A stretch of 64,000 nt of DNA from Hybos culiciformis (GCA_964007475.1 OZ023274.1:54145678-54209677), one strand, 5' to 3'. Shown: positions 22,285 to 37,056, counted from the stretch's first letter. Numbers and translations are program-made. Notes: a model not told the origin generated them from the sequence alone.

Positions 22285-25200
22285 TTGTTCTTGCTCTTGT
22301 TGTTGTTTTTGTTTTTTTGGTTTAACAGAGTTTGCGCATATTATGGCGGCAGAATTTTTTCCTTTTCATATTTCCCAACCATATTGTTCTGGAAAAATTT
22401 AAATAAAAAAAAATCGAATGGAAAATTTTAAAATTAAATAAAAAAAAATTAAAAAAATTTTAGAAATTTGGTTTTAACATTTTTTTTTTATTTCTAAATT
22501 TTTTTTTGTAAAGTTCCCACATATAATTATGAAAATAATAAAAATGTTGTAGGCTTTTTTATTTAAAGTTGTGTGTGGAAAATTTAAATTAAAAAACACG
22601 CACACAAATACCTACAAAATTTTAAATTCTTTTAACATGTTTTTTTAAGCCTTATACTGTAAACATTTTATACCTATTTTTCTTAAATTATATGTGAAAA
22701 TAACAACAATGAAACCGAAATTAAAAGGGGAAATTAATAAAAAAAAAATTAATTTTATGTTAAGTTCAGCAACTTTTTCTTTTATGTTTTTTTTTTTTAG
22801 CATAAAAGATACATAAAAGAAAATCTGAAATTTGGCAATATGTAATTTTCGCAAAAATTGAAAAAAAAGGTACCTACATCATATTGAAACATTTAAAAAA
22901 AAAAAGAACACATAAAATTTATGATGAGTTTGGAGAAAGGAATGATGTTTTTATGCTTTGTCTGAATATTAATTTTTCTTAAAATTTTTTCCATATTGAA
23001 CAATAGCCGGTTAATTGTACAAAATTCGGCTAAAGACTTAAAGAACTAAAATGTAAAAAAAGGGTTCTGCAGCTTATTTAAAATTTCTTTTGGTTGTAAA
23101 TTTAAAAATTTTAATTAATTTATTTAATTATAATTTTTATGTTTTAAAAGAATAAATTTAAATTTTAAAAATAAATTTTGTTTCACCAAATATTTAAAAA
23201 TCCAATTAATCTTAATAATTTCAAAAAATTATATCAATTTTACTTAGTACCCTAAATACAAAATCTGGATACCGGTCTAAGATTCGAGATTCATCCGTTT
23301 GTATATAAATTTTTCCCGCCAATCTTGAATCTCTTGTCTCAACATTATTTTTTAGGTAAAATTAACAAAATAGTTTATTTGAAATACTGCTGACAACATA
23401 CACATCTTTGAAGAACCATTTCACACTGATGATATATGTATTAAGAAATTTTATTTCGAATTAGATTTGTTCAATCGTATTAAAGTTATCCCATCTAGTG
23501 GTTTTGGCTATATCTATTAAATAAGAAGACGTTGAACTTTAAAAGAGGATCAATTTGTAAAAAAAAAAAAGTTGAAAAGATTAATTAAAAAAAACTTGTA
23601 CTTTTTGAACTTTATTTTGGAAATTTAAACATTCATTTCAATATGTCTATACCTATATATATATATAAATAATATAAAGAAACACAATTTAATTTCTATT
23701 GTGCGCCCAATTATACGCATTCTGTTTATAACTTTTTATGCAACCTTGCAAAATATTTTTTAAAATGGTTTTTTTTGTTTTTTTTTTGCATAGTAATACG
23801 AAACCTTTTTTTAAGAAGTATATATCTGACAACCTTAAGAAAAAAAAAATGAATGAAGTATAATATGCGAAAAAAAAATACATATAACTGGCAAAAATCA
23901 TTCCTACCTACATAATTTATTAATTCTTCTCCGCTTAAAAAAAAAAATATAAAAAAATTATGAGAATGAACCTTAAAAACATAACAGAATCGTTGCATGA
24001 AACTACTTTTAATGTTTTTTTAGTTAGTGTTATATGAGTTAATTTTGTTTCCATATAGGAATTTATGAAAAACATATTTATTTTTTAATTTTAATTTTTG
24101 ACCTGGAGAAGTTCCTAAAATACAAAGAAAATACATAAAGTAATTAAATTTCAAAATGACATAAAGCAATTAAATTTTAATTGTAGTTAGTTTATATCGG
24201 AGCTATTTTATTTATGGAATCTAGTGGAAAAATGTTACGATTTCTACATTGGTATTCAAGCTTCATAATATGTATAGTACGTACTGACAGACCTTGTGAT
24301 AAAAGTTTTAAATAAACGTTTTATTTTATATCTATAATATTTTGACATCTACCTGCAATATTTTAAGCTTATCTTAAATTATTTTAACAATTCAATTGTC
24401 CGGTATATAAATTATATTAATTCAAATTCATAATTTAAATTAAATAAATAATTTTTATTTTTGAAATCATAACTAGATTCTGTAGATCGTAGGTATATTT
24501 TAAAAATAAAAATATATGTTGCTGTTAACATAAATAAAGAACTTCATAAATTTTTTTTTTAAAGCCTCTGTTAATGAACCAAAAGAAAATTATTAACAAC
24601 AGTACAATAAACCAGATTTTTTTTTTTTTTTTTTAATATAATAATCTCTTTGTCCTCTATGAACTTACTCCCTCTTTATTTCCATAATTTTTGTTCCTTC
24701 TTTCCACCAAAGAAGTAATTCTTTGCAAAACTCTAATTTCTAAAGAAAAACCTCTTGTTCTCGTTTTCACTTTCGCATAAAATTTTTTTTTTATTTTTAT
24801 TTTTTTTTTTTGTTATGTTCTTCTTCGCATTTATATGTCGTTTTTCTTATGTTGGTTGTTATGTACATGTATTTTTCTAAAATTATAAGATTTATATTCA
24901 TATTCATGTGCAATTTTATAGATTCTTTTTTATTATGTTCTCTTTTTTTCTTTTTTTATTCTGCCAACGCACTAAGTTACAACAAGTCATAAATTTGATG
25001 ATAAAAAAAAATTAAACTTGTTCTTCTTCTTTTTAAACCATTCAAAATGCAAAGTTTATTCTTTTTATATGCATACTTTATGTATAGGGAAAAATTAATG
25101 AGATCTAAATATAAATTCCATGACATTATACCCTCAATATTGAGTTTTTTAATGTTCGTTTCAATCTTGAATATTTTGTTAATGAAATGAACTTAAAATC

Positions 25201-28200
25201 GAATCGTTATTATAAATAATTATCATGAAATTATAATTAGATATGATTAAGAAATACGATTTAAAGTTTAAAGGCTTTAAAGTTGTTAAATTTTTTTTCC
25301 TTAAATTTAGCTTAATGATTAAGACCAATTTCAGATTTGGATATTTTTTCAAATTTTTTGGGGCAGTTGTAAATGTGATGGTTTCAATGTGTATAATTGT
25401 TTTTCGATTTTACTCCAATTTTCATTAAAAACTTATTGGGTTTGCAATTGGTACGAAATTCATTATTATTAAACACTTTGATGGTAATATGGATCAATTT
25501 GCAATGTCTGCATTTTTGCGCTTAACTTGAACTCAATCAAGTAAAATATGTTAAATTTTTATTTAAAATTAAAAGTAGAGGTATACCTTAAACAAAAATT
25601 TAATAACAATTTTTGTTTTAAATAAACACTTAAAATTTTTGACGCATTATTTCGTTTTTAACTATAAAGCAGTAGCTCCATAAATATCGAATGAAGTCAA
25701 TATGGGTTTGATATTATTTATTATGATAAAAAAAATTAATCTTTTTTGATACGCTTATCTTTACAGAAAAAAAGGAATAATAATAATAATTTTTGTTTTT
25801 GTACATACAACACAAAATTAAAACCATAAAATTAATATAACCCAAGAAAAAAAATCGAGCAAGAATTCTTGAAACAAGAAGTTGTTAAACTAGTTTTGTT
25901 TTCATTTTTCTTTTTTTTTGTCTTAAATTAATATTTTATTTTTTATGTATATTATATTTTCTTATGAATAAATTGATCCTCAATGTCAATTCATGAAATT
26001 ATGTATATATTATACATATAAGGATTAAAAAAAAATTCGTTTTCATTTAATAAATAGCCACTTCCAAAAGAGTAGAACAAGTATTGGTTATTATTAATTA
26101 TGTAGGTACTTACTAATAAAATTATAAAATATAGAAAAGTGCCTCATAAATATTGAGTAATAGGGCTGTTTTCGTCATTTCTATCTAAATAACTTAATTT
26201 TAAGATACCTTGGGATGTAACCATTTTTTGAAGTTTCTCTAATCGAAATTAATCTACTCACATACTAATTTTCAGTAGAATACATTTAAACTTTTAATGA
26301 ATTTAAAATATGAAAACTATTTAGACCCTTGGTTGGTTGAGAGTCTCTTATTCCGAATCCTGAAATGATAGAATCTCAATTTTTAGTTGAGGTGAACGAG
26401 ATTGCGCATAATGTGGCATTCAAAGAATAAAAATTGATTGGCTGGTTCATTAGTTACAAACATTTCGGTTGTGGACGGACGGAATCATACTTAGTATTTA
26501 ATTTTTTTCTGCTACGGTATCATTTTTTCATTTATAAATAGAAATTCAATTAATTTAAATCAAGCAAGCAACAGACTTTAAAATAATATAATATTTTACA
26601 TTACCTATATTTCAAATTTTAAATAAAGAAATATTTTTAGATACGAAAATTGAATTAAAAAAAATTCCAAAATTTAATCGAACATATTTTCCTGCGATTG
26701 ATACCGCACATATAAAACAAAAAAAAAAAAAAACAAAATTAAAAATTTCTTGTAAGCGCGCGTAGGATGTGTTAAATGATATCAAAAAGAAGTTCTTAAA
26801 AATACATATACAAATATTTTGTTTCGTTCGTTTTGAAAATTTTTTAACACAAATTTTTCTTATAATGGCATTCCACATGGAATTAAAACACTGAATATCT
26901 TTTCCTTAAATAAATTTTTCAGATTTCTGTTTTTTTTTTTTTTTTTTTTCATTTTCATTTGATATATTAGATCCTCTCTTTTTTTTTTTTTTTTTGTAAT
27001 TTATGCCCATTTTTTAATCTTTATTTTATGAAAATGTATATATTCCTATTTTTAGATATTTATAAAATATTATTCTTTGTAAAATATTTCAAAAAAAAAC
27101 ATGACAAATTAAGAGCCCATTTTTAGCTAGAAATAATGTTAAGTTTACATTTAACAAAAATTTTTCATATTAAATTAGGTCTTTAGTATAATAATATTTT
27201 TACCTGGAAATTGATAAAATTTAATTAATTATATTTATAGATTTGTATTTTGTACACATAGTTAGATTCATTTAGTTCAATTTTGAAATTATTTTTATTT
27301 TTTTTTTACTTTATATAATAAGTACTATGTACAATTTATGACAATAACTTAAATGTTGTGTAAGACAGCTAACCTATGAGGTTATAAAATAATTGTCGAG
27401 AGTTTAATTTAATAATATAACGAACTTAAATTCGCAAGCCTTCCTTTCATTCTTGAAATAATGATTAAAATTAATAAATACTTATTATTGTATTAATATC
27501 CCTTGATGAACTATATTAACCTTTACAATCCTTTCTTAATTTGGAAGAGTCGTCGTAATATGCATTTTAATTTTAATAGGTTTATAATATTTATACGATG
27601 ATGGATTTCATGTGGAAAACATGTGTCATGATCTTGAGATTCCCATAAAACAAAAAGACAACTAATTTACTAACTTGAAAAAAAAAAAAAAAAAATACAG
27701 ATTTTGCTGTTAAAAACGATATTAAAAGATGATTATTTTACAATTTTATTAATACTTAACTCTATCTTAGTTCAACTTAAGAGTTAGAAACAAAATTTTT
27801 AAAATAAAATCATTTTCAGTTTCTAAATAAAACCAAATCAGATTAAGTATGTTGCAGTGCCTTATTCCTTATATTACGGCCCAATAATACGAATTGTCTG
27901 ATCAATGACAGGATCTGGGATGATATTTATTGTATGCATAATGGTAATCAAAATGTTAAAGATAAAAACTTTCAATGAAAATGTTGTTGATACACAATTT
28001 GGCATAAAGACCACCTCTTATGAAATGAGAAAAAAAACATTAAAATTGTTTTCTTGATAAATGGTTAGATATAGGTAAATGTTTGTATTCATTCTTTATT
28101 ATCTTGTCACTAAAACGAAATAATCCATCAATCAACGATTAATAGAATATATACCTATTATTTTTCAGTGTAAGTAAAAAAAAAATTTCATTTGGAAACG

Positions 28201-28769
28201 TTTAATATAAAATATTTTTAAGTTATGTTCGATAAATATTTTTAAGTGATGTTCGAAAACTTAAGATCTAAAATATGAAGAAAAAAAAAATATTAATTTA
28301 AAATAATATCTTTCAGCTTACTCTACAGACTCGAAAAGTCGAAACACTTTAAAAAAAATTTTAATTTTCCAAATTTTTAAACTCAATTCGATAAACATAA
28401 TCACACAATGAAAAATATGAACAAAAAGTTGTGATTCAATTTTTTTTGAATGTGATGATAATCAAATTTCATTTATAATTTTTATAAAGTAAATTTTATT
28501 CAATAATATATGAAAATAATCATAAAAATTGTTTGTATTTGTGTGTAATGAATATAGATTATAACATAAAGAAAAGCGTAAATAGTATTATCATAAAAAT
28601 TACTCATAAGAAGTAAAAAAAAAATAAAAAATAAATTTTACTTAACCTACTAATAGTATAATGTTTTAAAATCAACGATACGCCACGATGAGTAATTGTT
28701 TTTTTTTTTTTTATTTTGTAAAGTAGATATAAAGAGAATTTATATGCATTGAGAAAACATTATTTTTAG

Positions 28770-28901
28770 CATGGAATCAACAAGAGAAAAATAAAAGCAA
28801 AGCTTGATCAATCATCTCCTGCATCTGACAATAACGATCCTAGTAAACCAAAAACCGCTCCACTTCAACAAAAGCCCATAAAGTGTTTTCAAATGATCAT
28901 C
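28770..28901 (+). CDS. candidate 44-codon cassette exon or nested exon
   Basis: An open stretch with codon-like composition follows an acceptor (TTATTTTTAG, ending 28769) and runs 132 nt to ATC followed by GTAAAT (donor at 28902). Both boundaries are phase 0, the same phase as the end of the fax exon, so it could be included without shifting the frame. The peptide begins HGINKRKIKAKLDQ, continues with SSPASDNNDPSKPKTAP and ends near FQMII. It is lysine-, serine- and proline-rich, suggesting a disordered segment. The frame stays open past the donor to about 28976, so a longer exon is possible. I recognise no family. Insertion after LKYE would interrupt the thioredoxin-like fold, so an exon of another gene or a pseudogene piece is equally possible. 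Confidence 0.4.
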
Positions 28902-29373
28902 GTAAATATGAGAGACTATACAGATGAAATTTTATGTATAAGTTTGCACTTATATATTTTTTTTTTTTTCACTTAATTTTTTGATATAAATTAGTGTGAA
29001 TTTATGAATTGTATATGTGCATTAGTGGAATTATTACGATATTATATTCAATATGGAGTTTTGTAGCAAAATAATTGATTTTTTCTTACTTGAACTTTTA
29101 TTGTTTTTGCATTAGTTTCAGTTTTAATCAATTATAGTAGTTCTACCTTTTTCAGAAAGCTCTCCACATCTTCGACGTTAGAACAACTCAATATAAAAGA
29201 AAGTTATTAATAAAAAATAATTGTACGAGTTCTCATGAAATCTTGTGTTTCAATATTTTTTCATTTAAAGTGAAAACAGTAAAGTAAGAGAATTTCGGCA
29301 ATTATGCATTCGCTGCAATAAAATTTTTAAAAATAAAAAAATGTTAGATATTTTTTTTTTTATGATTAAATAA

Positions 29374-29379
29374 TTTATT
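29374..29379 (-). terminator. polyadenylation signal of the nested gene
   Basis: AATAAA on the minus strand lies 37 nt after the stop codon of the nested gene model. In A+T-rich DNA this hexamer is common, so it is supporting context only. Confidence 0.35.
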
Positions 29380-29416
29380 AGTGAATTAATTTTAATAATC
29401 CATTAAATTATGCACG

Positions 29417-30346
29417 CTATTCTGGTACTGGATTTTTTGGCTGCAAATAGAAAAAAAAATATTCTTAAATGTCCAGAACATTATAAAATTAAAAATAAAA
29501 ACCTCTACCTCTAATTTAATCATCATATATCCTGGAAGCTGCAATAAAAAATTAAATTTAATTATTTTATTATTATAATATGTAATTTGTTTTTATCGAT
29601 ACTTAATTTTTGAAACCTGTTTTAATTCTTCTCGTTTAGTAACAATTAGGAAAAACTGTTTGTTTTCTATTAAACTAGGCACTAGGTGGGTTTCGATCGT
29701 TTTGGATTGGAGCTAAAAGTGGAGATAAGTATGTTCCGGACTTGTATATAGGAATAAAGAAAAGATAAGTACGAAAGTTTTTCAAAACGAAAACTGGAAA
29801 ATGTGAAAAAAGTATTTTTTGGAATTAGTTTTCTAGTTTCTGATAATTTATTAAAATTTCATTTCAAAGATATTAAAATATGAGAATAGTTAGTATGTCG
29901 TGACTTTATCGCAGAGACATTTATTTGAGTATAAAACGGTGAAATGAAATCTAGTCATTGTAGTTAACTTATATGTCTAATTTATTTTAATTCTACAGAA
30001 TATTATTTTTTAGAAATATTTGGAGCATTTTGGTTTGAATTTATTTTATGCTTTTTTTCATATACATTGGTGATCTCCCGCCGAACCTTTCACGGACCTC
30101 GGAGGGATTTACAAAATTTAACGAAAACAATTTTCGTTTTCGAACTGAAGTCTAAACGGGTAAATTTCAGTTTAAGGAACATGCAATTTTTTTCTGATTT
30201 CAATTATAAAATTAATTAAAATTATTTTAAATAGGTATATGAATTTAAATATAATTTCGTCCAAATTTTCCTATAGAACTAATATGGTTAGTTACAAAAC
30301 TTACAGTTGCCAGAATTGCTAATATAAAGTATAATAAGTAATTCAT
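29417..30346 (-). CDS. nested gene: small secreted peptide (spliced model)
   Basis: A five-exon model, all boundaries phase 0, about 76 residues. Exon 1 (30346-30305) has ATG after an A run, encodes the signal-peptide-like MNYLLYFILAILAT and ends at GTAAGT. Exon 2 (30151-30113) follows CCCGTTTAG, is basic (TSVRKRKLFSLNF) and ends at GTAAAT; its frame stays open to about 30043, so its end is uncertain. Exon 3 (29712-29617, 32 codons) follows CCACTTTTAG, includes FFLIVTKREELKQ and ends at CAG/GTTTCA, a weak donor. Exon 4 (29538-29509) follows TTTATTGCAG, reads LPGYMMIKLE and ends at GTAGAG. Exon 5 (29440-29417) follows a strong acceptor TTTCTATTTGCAG, reads PKNPVPE and ends in TAG. The last two introns are 78 and 68 nt, typical of flies. 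An alternative exon at 29793 onward, behind a strong CTAAT/TTTTCCAG acceptor, gives other 3' frames. No family is recognised. The last three exons are the best supported part. Confidence 0.42.
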
Positions 30347-33300
30347 TTTTTTTTTTTTATCTTTTATTCGTTGAACTTGACTTTTTAAAAAACTTTTTTT
30401 AACTAATCTTACATGTTTGTAAGAACTCCTTAAATACTAAAAAATATAACACTATTAACTGCATTATTGATTAGTTTTAGTATTATTTTATCAAAATTTT
30501 ACAAACGATATAGTTGAATACAAATTAGTTGACTAATGAGTACAGTGAAAGCTCGGTTATTTGATGAATTAATGCTAACTTTACATGCGTATTATTTAAT
30601 ATGTAAAAAAGTTAAGATAACATAATTACATTTTATCAAATATATTAAACTGGCCTTATAATGTTGAAAGAGAAAATTATTTGTCTGAAACCGATCATTC
30701 CTTTCTTTTTTAATTATTCAGCATAACGAAATAACGAACTTAAAATTGATTTTTTGAAATTTTTAACTTTTTAAACTATGTACCAATGTACATATAGATG
30801 GATTCCGAAACGAAAAAGTAATTAAATTATGCATACTTAGTAAATTTATGTAAATTTTTTTAAAATTAATTTATACTTCATCATAATTAGTGAATGAAAA
30901 AATTAGTTATAGTAAAAATTTATCTATACATAATTATATTTTAATGCAATAAAAAATAATAAGTTATTATAGTTATTTCAAATTAGATATGGTTAACTAT
31001 AAAATTCAACATTTGATCAAAACTCGAACTTTTGGGTTTCAAAAAATTATCTAATTTCCGACCTGACCCATTTTATTTTAAAGGTAATTTCATAAAAATG
31101 ATGTTGAATTATTAATAAAAATATTGAATATACTCATGTTAAACTTATAAATTTATTTTTTTAGGGGGATGAAATATTTAACAAGTTGTTTAGTTCACCC
31201 CCAGAATAAAAAAAAATATAAATATGATAAAAATTTGTTATGTTGCATAGTTTTGGGTTGAAACCAGCCACATTTACGTCAAAGTATAACCCAAGACATT
31301 TAAACTTGATAAATTATGAATTTTAAGATGATCATATTAATATCATAAAATATATTGTAGAAGAACAGCATAAATAAAATTAGCATCGAGGGAGTAACAT
31401 TACATAATATATTGATTAAAGCGATACAAGTTATATTTTCTGTAATTGATTGTTTCTTTTGAGAAATAAAAAGAGAAATATATTATTTGTAGGATGTTCT
31501 AAAAGGGCTTCAAATCGTCTTTAATTTGATTCAAATTAAATTTTATGAAAAAAAAAAAGAAAAAATTGAATAAGTACAAAATAGGCTTTTTACGTTTTAT
31601 TTGATTACTTTTTTTTTCTTCTTGAATTAGTTACAGTTTAAATATACTTAAATCTATTTGGGTTGGGCTAAAAATTATGCTGAGTAAATTTATCATCACA
31701 GCACTATGTAAAATTATTATATATAAAGTAGTGCGGTGTTCAGTTTTTAATATTTTTTCTTCAATATTTTTACATTTTTCCTAAATTTTATATTTCTTCT
31801 ACTCAAACGGATGCCGTGTTATAACGACATGTGTCATATCGCCATAATGGCTTTATCACTGAATTAAGTGAATCTTAAACCCATAATCGTGAGCAATAAA
31901 GCCATAATTGAATAATAAAGCCATATTTTTATTCTAAAGCCATAAATTGAGAATTTTGCGTTCATAAAGTAAAAAAAAAAAATAACAAAGGTATCTGTAA
32001 TGTTAATCTAATGAATGAATAACAAAAAAATATTTCGGTTTTAACAGCTTTCGGAAAAGGACATAAGATAAATTTATAACATTTTAATTCTTTATTTTAT
32101 GACACTTTTCAAATGTGCGTAAAATTCCTGAAAATAAAAATTGAAGTAATGATTATAGTGTCCACGACGCTCACATTCCGAAATGTTTAATGAAACTTGG
32201 CATTTTCAGTACTTAGAAACTTTAAACCAAAATTAAAAAATATTATACTTATATAAAAATAATAAAAATAAAAAATAAAATATGAAAAGAATTTAATATT
32301 ACTATATTCTGTGGATATATTTTTCAAAATTTTTCTCGATTTTATCATAACTAAAAGATTAAAATTTAATAAAAAAAAATAAAATAAAAAATGAATAATT
32401 TAATTTAGTTCGATGTATGTACAAGCTGTATGTGTATTTTTTATTGTAACCCAAAAAACACCCCAATATTTTTGGCCTATATAAATAATTTAACCCCTGT
32501 ATAATAATATTTCAAATAAATGTTCTATATATATATGTACTTGGGACATTAGGACTACTATCAAATACTGTGTTCATCTTCAAAAAAAATAAAAATATAA
32601 ATACATTTTTTTTAAATCTGTTCGGAAAATGGGAGAAAAAATTGGGTCATTGTATAATACATCTTATTTGGAAAATATGTATGTGCTTAAATAATAAATA
32701 TACCAAAAAAAAATTACTCTTGATTTTTACAATAAATAGAAGTTCTTTATTATTATGCCAAAAAAAAAAAATTCTAATAAAATTTCTTCATGTGTTTTTC
32801 GTATAATTTTATTTTCCATCTTTGGACTTTAAAATGTTTGAAAATTTGCCAAAATAAAATTAAAAAAAATAAAACCTTCCTAATTTATATTCTACAATTT
32901 CAAGATAATTTTCTGTAAACCTTCATATATATATACATATATTTTTTTTCAGACTTCCAGGTACTTCAAATTGTTACGTAAATTATACTTTCCATGCAAG
33001 TGTTTTCATAATGTTATCCCAGCAAAAATTATAGCTGACATGACAATATTCTATTTTTCATGAATTTATATACAGCATACTATCGTACTCATACATGAAA
33101 TTTGAAATTTTTATTTATTAGTTTTGTTTTTGGAGGTCTACTGGCTAGGGACTCAGAAGTACACAGTCTATAAACACAGTCTGCAAAAGTTAGCAAACTA
33201 AACAAATTTAGTTTCATGAGTTTTTAAATATATACTTGAGTATGGCATTTTTATAACATATTCATGTTACATATTATTTTAGTAATCATTTTTAGCTCAA

Positions 33301-35789
33301 AATTTATAGTAATATCATATCATTATATAAAATGAAAACTCATTCATATTTATATACATTTAAAATATTGTCCCACATTATATTATGTTCTTATGTTTTA
33401 TGAGAATTTTAATATTATTAGGACACACATAAGCTTCTTAAAATGGATTTTATTTTTATTTTTATTATATTCATACAAATTAATTTTTTGATTTATTTTT
33501 AGTCCATTATTTTCAGAAAATATAAATAAAAAAAAAAAACTATTAAATGCTCCATTTGAAGACAATTCATGCAATATTGTGTTAATGTCTACTAAAAAAA
33601 AAACCATCTGGTTAACAAATTTTGTAATTTACCATTAAGAATTTTCTTGTTTTTGTTCTTTAATAGTTTTAACATTTAAAATAAATATACTTTAAACGAC
33701 AATCATTTTATCCTAAAATATATTATTTGGTTCCAAAATTCTTAGCATTTGAATTTGATGTCGTAAATTCTAATTAACTCGATAAGTCTGAAGAATTTTT
33801 TCTGTTAGTTTATAACTATTATCACGGTGGCTGTATTTGTCCTCTTAAAAATTGTGGATATTTTAAGTTTTTTTTTTTAAATATCTCGCAGGTAGTTTTT
33901 GATAGTTAATAATCCAATTTTTCATTACGAATTCAACAAGCCCCAGAAATTGAAAAACTATCTAAGCGATATTGAGTTTTAAAAAATTATTAAGCACTAT
34001 CATGCTTCGCAAGCATTTTATAAACAAAATAAAATTCATTTAAGACTAGAATTTCTTTGAAGGATTATGATATGATAATGATTTTTAATATTTCAAAAAT
34101 TATACATTAATTTGCATAAATAATTCATTCATATAATAAAAAAAAACAAAACAATAGTTAATAAAAAAAATATCTAAATTTTTATACCATTTTATGAAAA
34201 GAATATTTTCTTCAGCCGAAAGGATGTTATTAATTTTTTTTTGTCAGTTTTGGAAAGGACTTAGAAAAAAAAATGTATTCTTTCTTTTTTTTTTTTATTT
34301 TAAGAAATTTAAATAAATTAAGTTTGTACTTTTTGTGAGAAAAAAGATATAGAAAAACAAATTATTTAGATATAATTCTTTATAATCATAATTCGCTATC
34401 GTTAATATAATTCGAAAGAAAAATATTTTTCAATGAAACAAAAATAATATTTATTTGACTTTTAATTAAGTAAATAAGTTTTTTTTTTCAAATTTTTCCT
34501 TAGAAAAAATGTAGTAATCTTAAATAGTAAGAAAAAATATTATAGCCTCGATTATAGCTGTACGGATCAATTTAGAATCTAAACTTCTAAGTATAAGAAA
34601 TTGTAATGTATAATGTTGAATTGAGAAATAAATAAATTGAAATTTATTTTACTTTTACAAAATTTTCTGTTTTCATTTTGTTAGTAAAAAAGTAAAAAAA
34701 AACAAAATTCTTGTTTGCAACCTCAGAATGAAGTTATTGTGGTGGTTAAATATGATTGCTCCTCTAAAATAGTTAGTTCAATTAATTTGAAGAACAGATA
34801 AATGATGTAATAAACTTTCATGATATATTTTCAAAACATTTCCAAAATTAGGAACAAGTACATTGAAAAACACATTTTTTTAGCTGAATTTCTTATAATT
34901 CATTTGCATTTCAGTTTTTCTTTTATATTGGAAACTGATATTGTTGTTTAAGGAAATTATGCATTGATATTAAATAATTCCCACATTATTGTTGTAAAGA
35001 CCACGAATATTTCCTATTGACAATTGAATTCCATATTCAAAGAAGAAGTATATACATTTTAAGTATTTTGTGGTAAAGAAAAAGGATTCCAAAAATTAAT
35101 TCCATATTGATATTTCTGCAAATTTTTAGAATTGATTATAAATGTGTACGTAGTGTACAATAAATTTATTTGCGTGCAAATTTTCCGAAAACTTTGATTA
35201 ATGAGGATTTAATTTTTCAATATTTATTTTTATTTATATTGTAGCTTAACTCAAGCTCATGTACACATAGTTATTCTCAAGTTATTTTATTTGACGTCAA
35301 ACTCCTCTAATTAAGTTAATTCTAATTTTGTAATTTTCATAAAAAATAATGAACATAATTTTAATTTTTTTTTTTATTTTATTTAATTTTTCTTTCGAAT
35401 TGAAAAAATATAAACAAATAATCCATTCGTGACTGTTACTAATATGTTTATACTTCAATTTAGAGAAGAAAAAAAATTCTAACTCATAGTAGTATCCCAT
35501 TATTATAAGAAAACAAGATTTTCATTTTAAAAAATTTAAATAAATAACTTCACATTTGTTGTATTTTCATTTTAAAATAGAGAATTCTTGAATACACACA
35601 TGTAAATAATACACTATGTTGAATTCTCGAAAATATACGTTTTTTGCATACATTATCATCAAATAATAAAAAATAAAAAATTAAGGAAAAAGCAAAGAAT
35701 ATCTTAATCCCTAAATTGAATAGTAACATTTTATTTTGTATATTTTCAGAGAATGGTATTTTCAATCGGAGCATAATATTCGGTTTAAA

Positions 35790-35960
35790 ATTGTGTTGTT
35801 AGACAACACCGTCTTGAGCGCTACGGGTTCAGATTCAAGTTAATCTAAATAAAAAAAATTTTGAGATCAAGGAGTTCAGGTTCAGGGTTTATAAAAACTC
35901 TTAACCTGAACTAATTTGGGATCTATTTCAGTCCCTGGTATTAACCCTTGAAAAATTATT
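35790..35960. repeat. possible SINE-like or decayed element
   Basis: A patch of higher GC contains a hairpin GTGTTG-TTAGA-CAACAC (near 35797), then GAGCGCTACGGGTTCAGATTC, whose GGTTCAGATTC partly resembles a tRNA B box. Further on, AGTTCAGGTT is mirrored by AACCTGAACT about 20 bases later. No clean ends or target duplications are seen. Confidence 0.2.
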
Positions 35961-37056
35961 GTAATTTTTGTAAAACCTCCACATTGATGCCTCTAAAATC
36001 TTTCTACAGGTCATTAATGCTAATAAAATAAATATATTCTACAGTTCCTGTAAACTAAAAAGGAACTTCAACAACATTCTGTTTTTTTTTTCGTATAAGA
36101 AAAATTCTTCCTTTTAATGTGATGATTTCAACATTTTTATGTATTTATGTTTCAGTTTAAAATAAATAAACTGTACCAAATCTAGAGGATACAACACATA
36201 GAGCTAAATTTATTTTTGATCCCTTTTAATAACACACCGCATTCATATAAATACTACAAAAAAAAAAAACTGTATCCTCACACCCTTTTTATCTTATTGG
36301 GCGCACGAAATGGTAATGTTCACAACATTATATTATAAATGTATATTTATGATGTTGTGTATGTATATGCAGGAAAATTTTCATTGTCTTGTTGCTAACC
36401 GGAAAAAAAATAAAAAAAAAAATACATTTTTCATTTATTTTTCAACCAAAAAAAAAAAAAATATAGAAAAAATAAAATAACAGACATTATCATCCAAGCA
36501 TAATATGTATATAGTACTATATAGAAAAAACTATATTTAGACAGAAATTTTTGAAGGAAAATTGCAAATACGAAAAAAAAAAAGGATAACATTTAATGTA
36601 CCGTTATTATTAGAAAAGTTTAAAGAAAAACATAATGTTTAGTTTCGCGTTTCATTTACAAATAATAAAAAAAGGATAATGCGTTTGTCTTTTTTTTTTA
36701 TTTTTTTTTTCCTCCTTAAAACGTTTTATTTTAATATTTTATGTTTACATGAGAAAATTATTTTGGTTGTAGTAAATTTTTATAATTCTAAAAGTGTCAA
36801 AATTTTCAATCTGAAAAATACGAAAATCTTGTACATAAAAAAAAATACCTTCTTTTTCACATGCAGAATTTATAAATGTACATTAAAGTTTATGTTTTTT
36901 TACGAACTTAATTATATTATTTTGATATCCCTTTTGGAAGTCGGAGCTTCCGAAAATTGAAAAAAAATTTAGACTAATATCAAATACTGTCGAAAATTTT
37001 CTTTGAACTATATAATATATTTCATTATATTTTTACATTGAACATGTATTTAATCC

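Noticed and set aside
23337..23360. TTATTTTTTAG joined to GTAAAA, resembling a recursive splice site
   Set aside because: TAG instead of CAG, donor weak after GTAAAA, and only 2.2 kb from the fax exon, so not a useful step.
28160..28177. TATTTTTCAG then T then GTAAGT
   Set aside because: One base separates acceptor and donor, so the fused site would not regenerate a CAG/GT junction; kept out of the ladder.
32941..32966. T tract, then TTCCAG/GTACTT
   Set aside because: An intervening AG (TTTTCAG) precedes it, and GTACTT is a poor donor.
33870..33897. T tract, CTCGCAG/GTAGTT
   Set aside because: Donor GTAGTT is weak and A-rich sequence interrupts the tract; the weakest of the near misses but not excluded.
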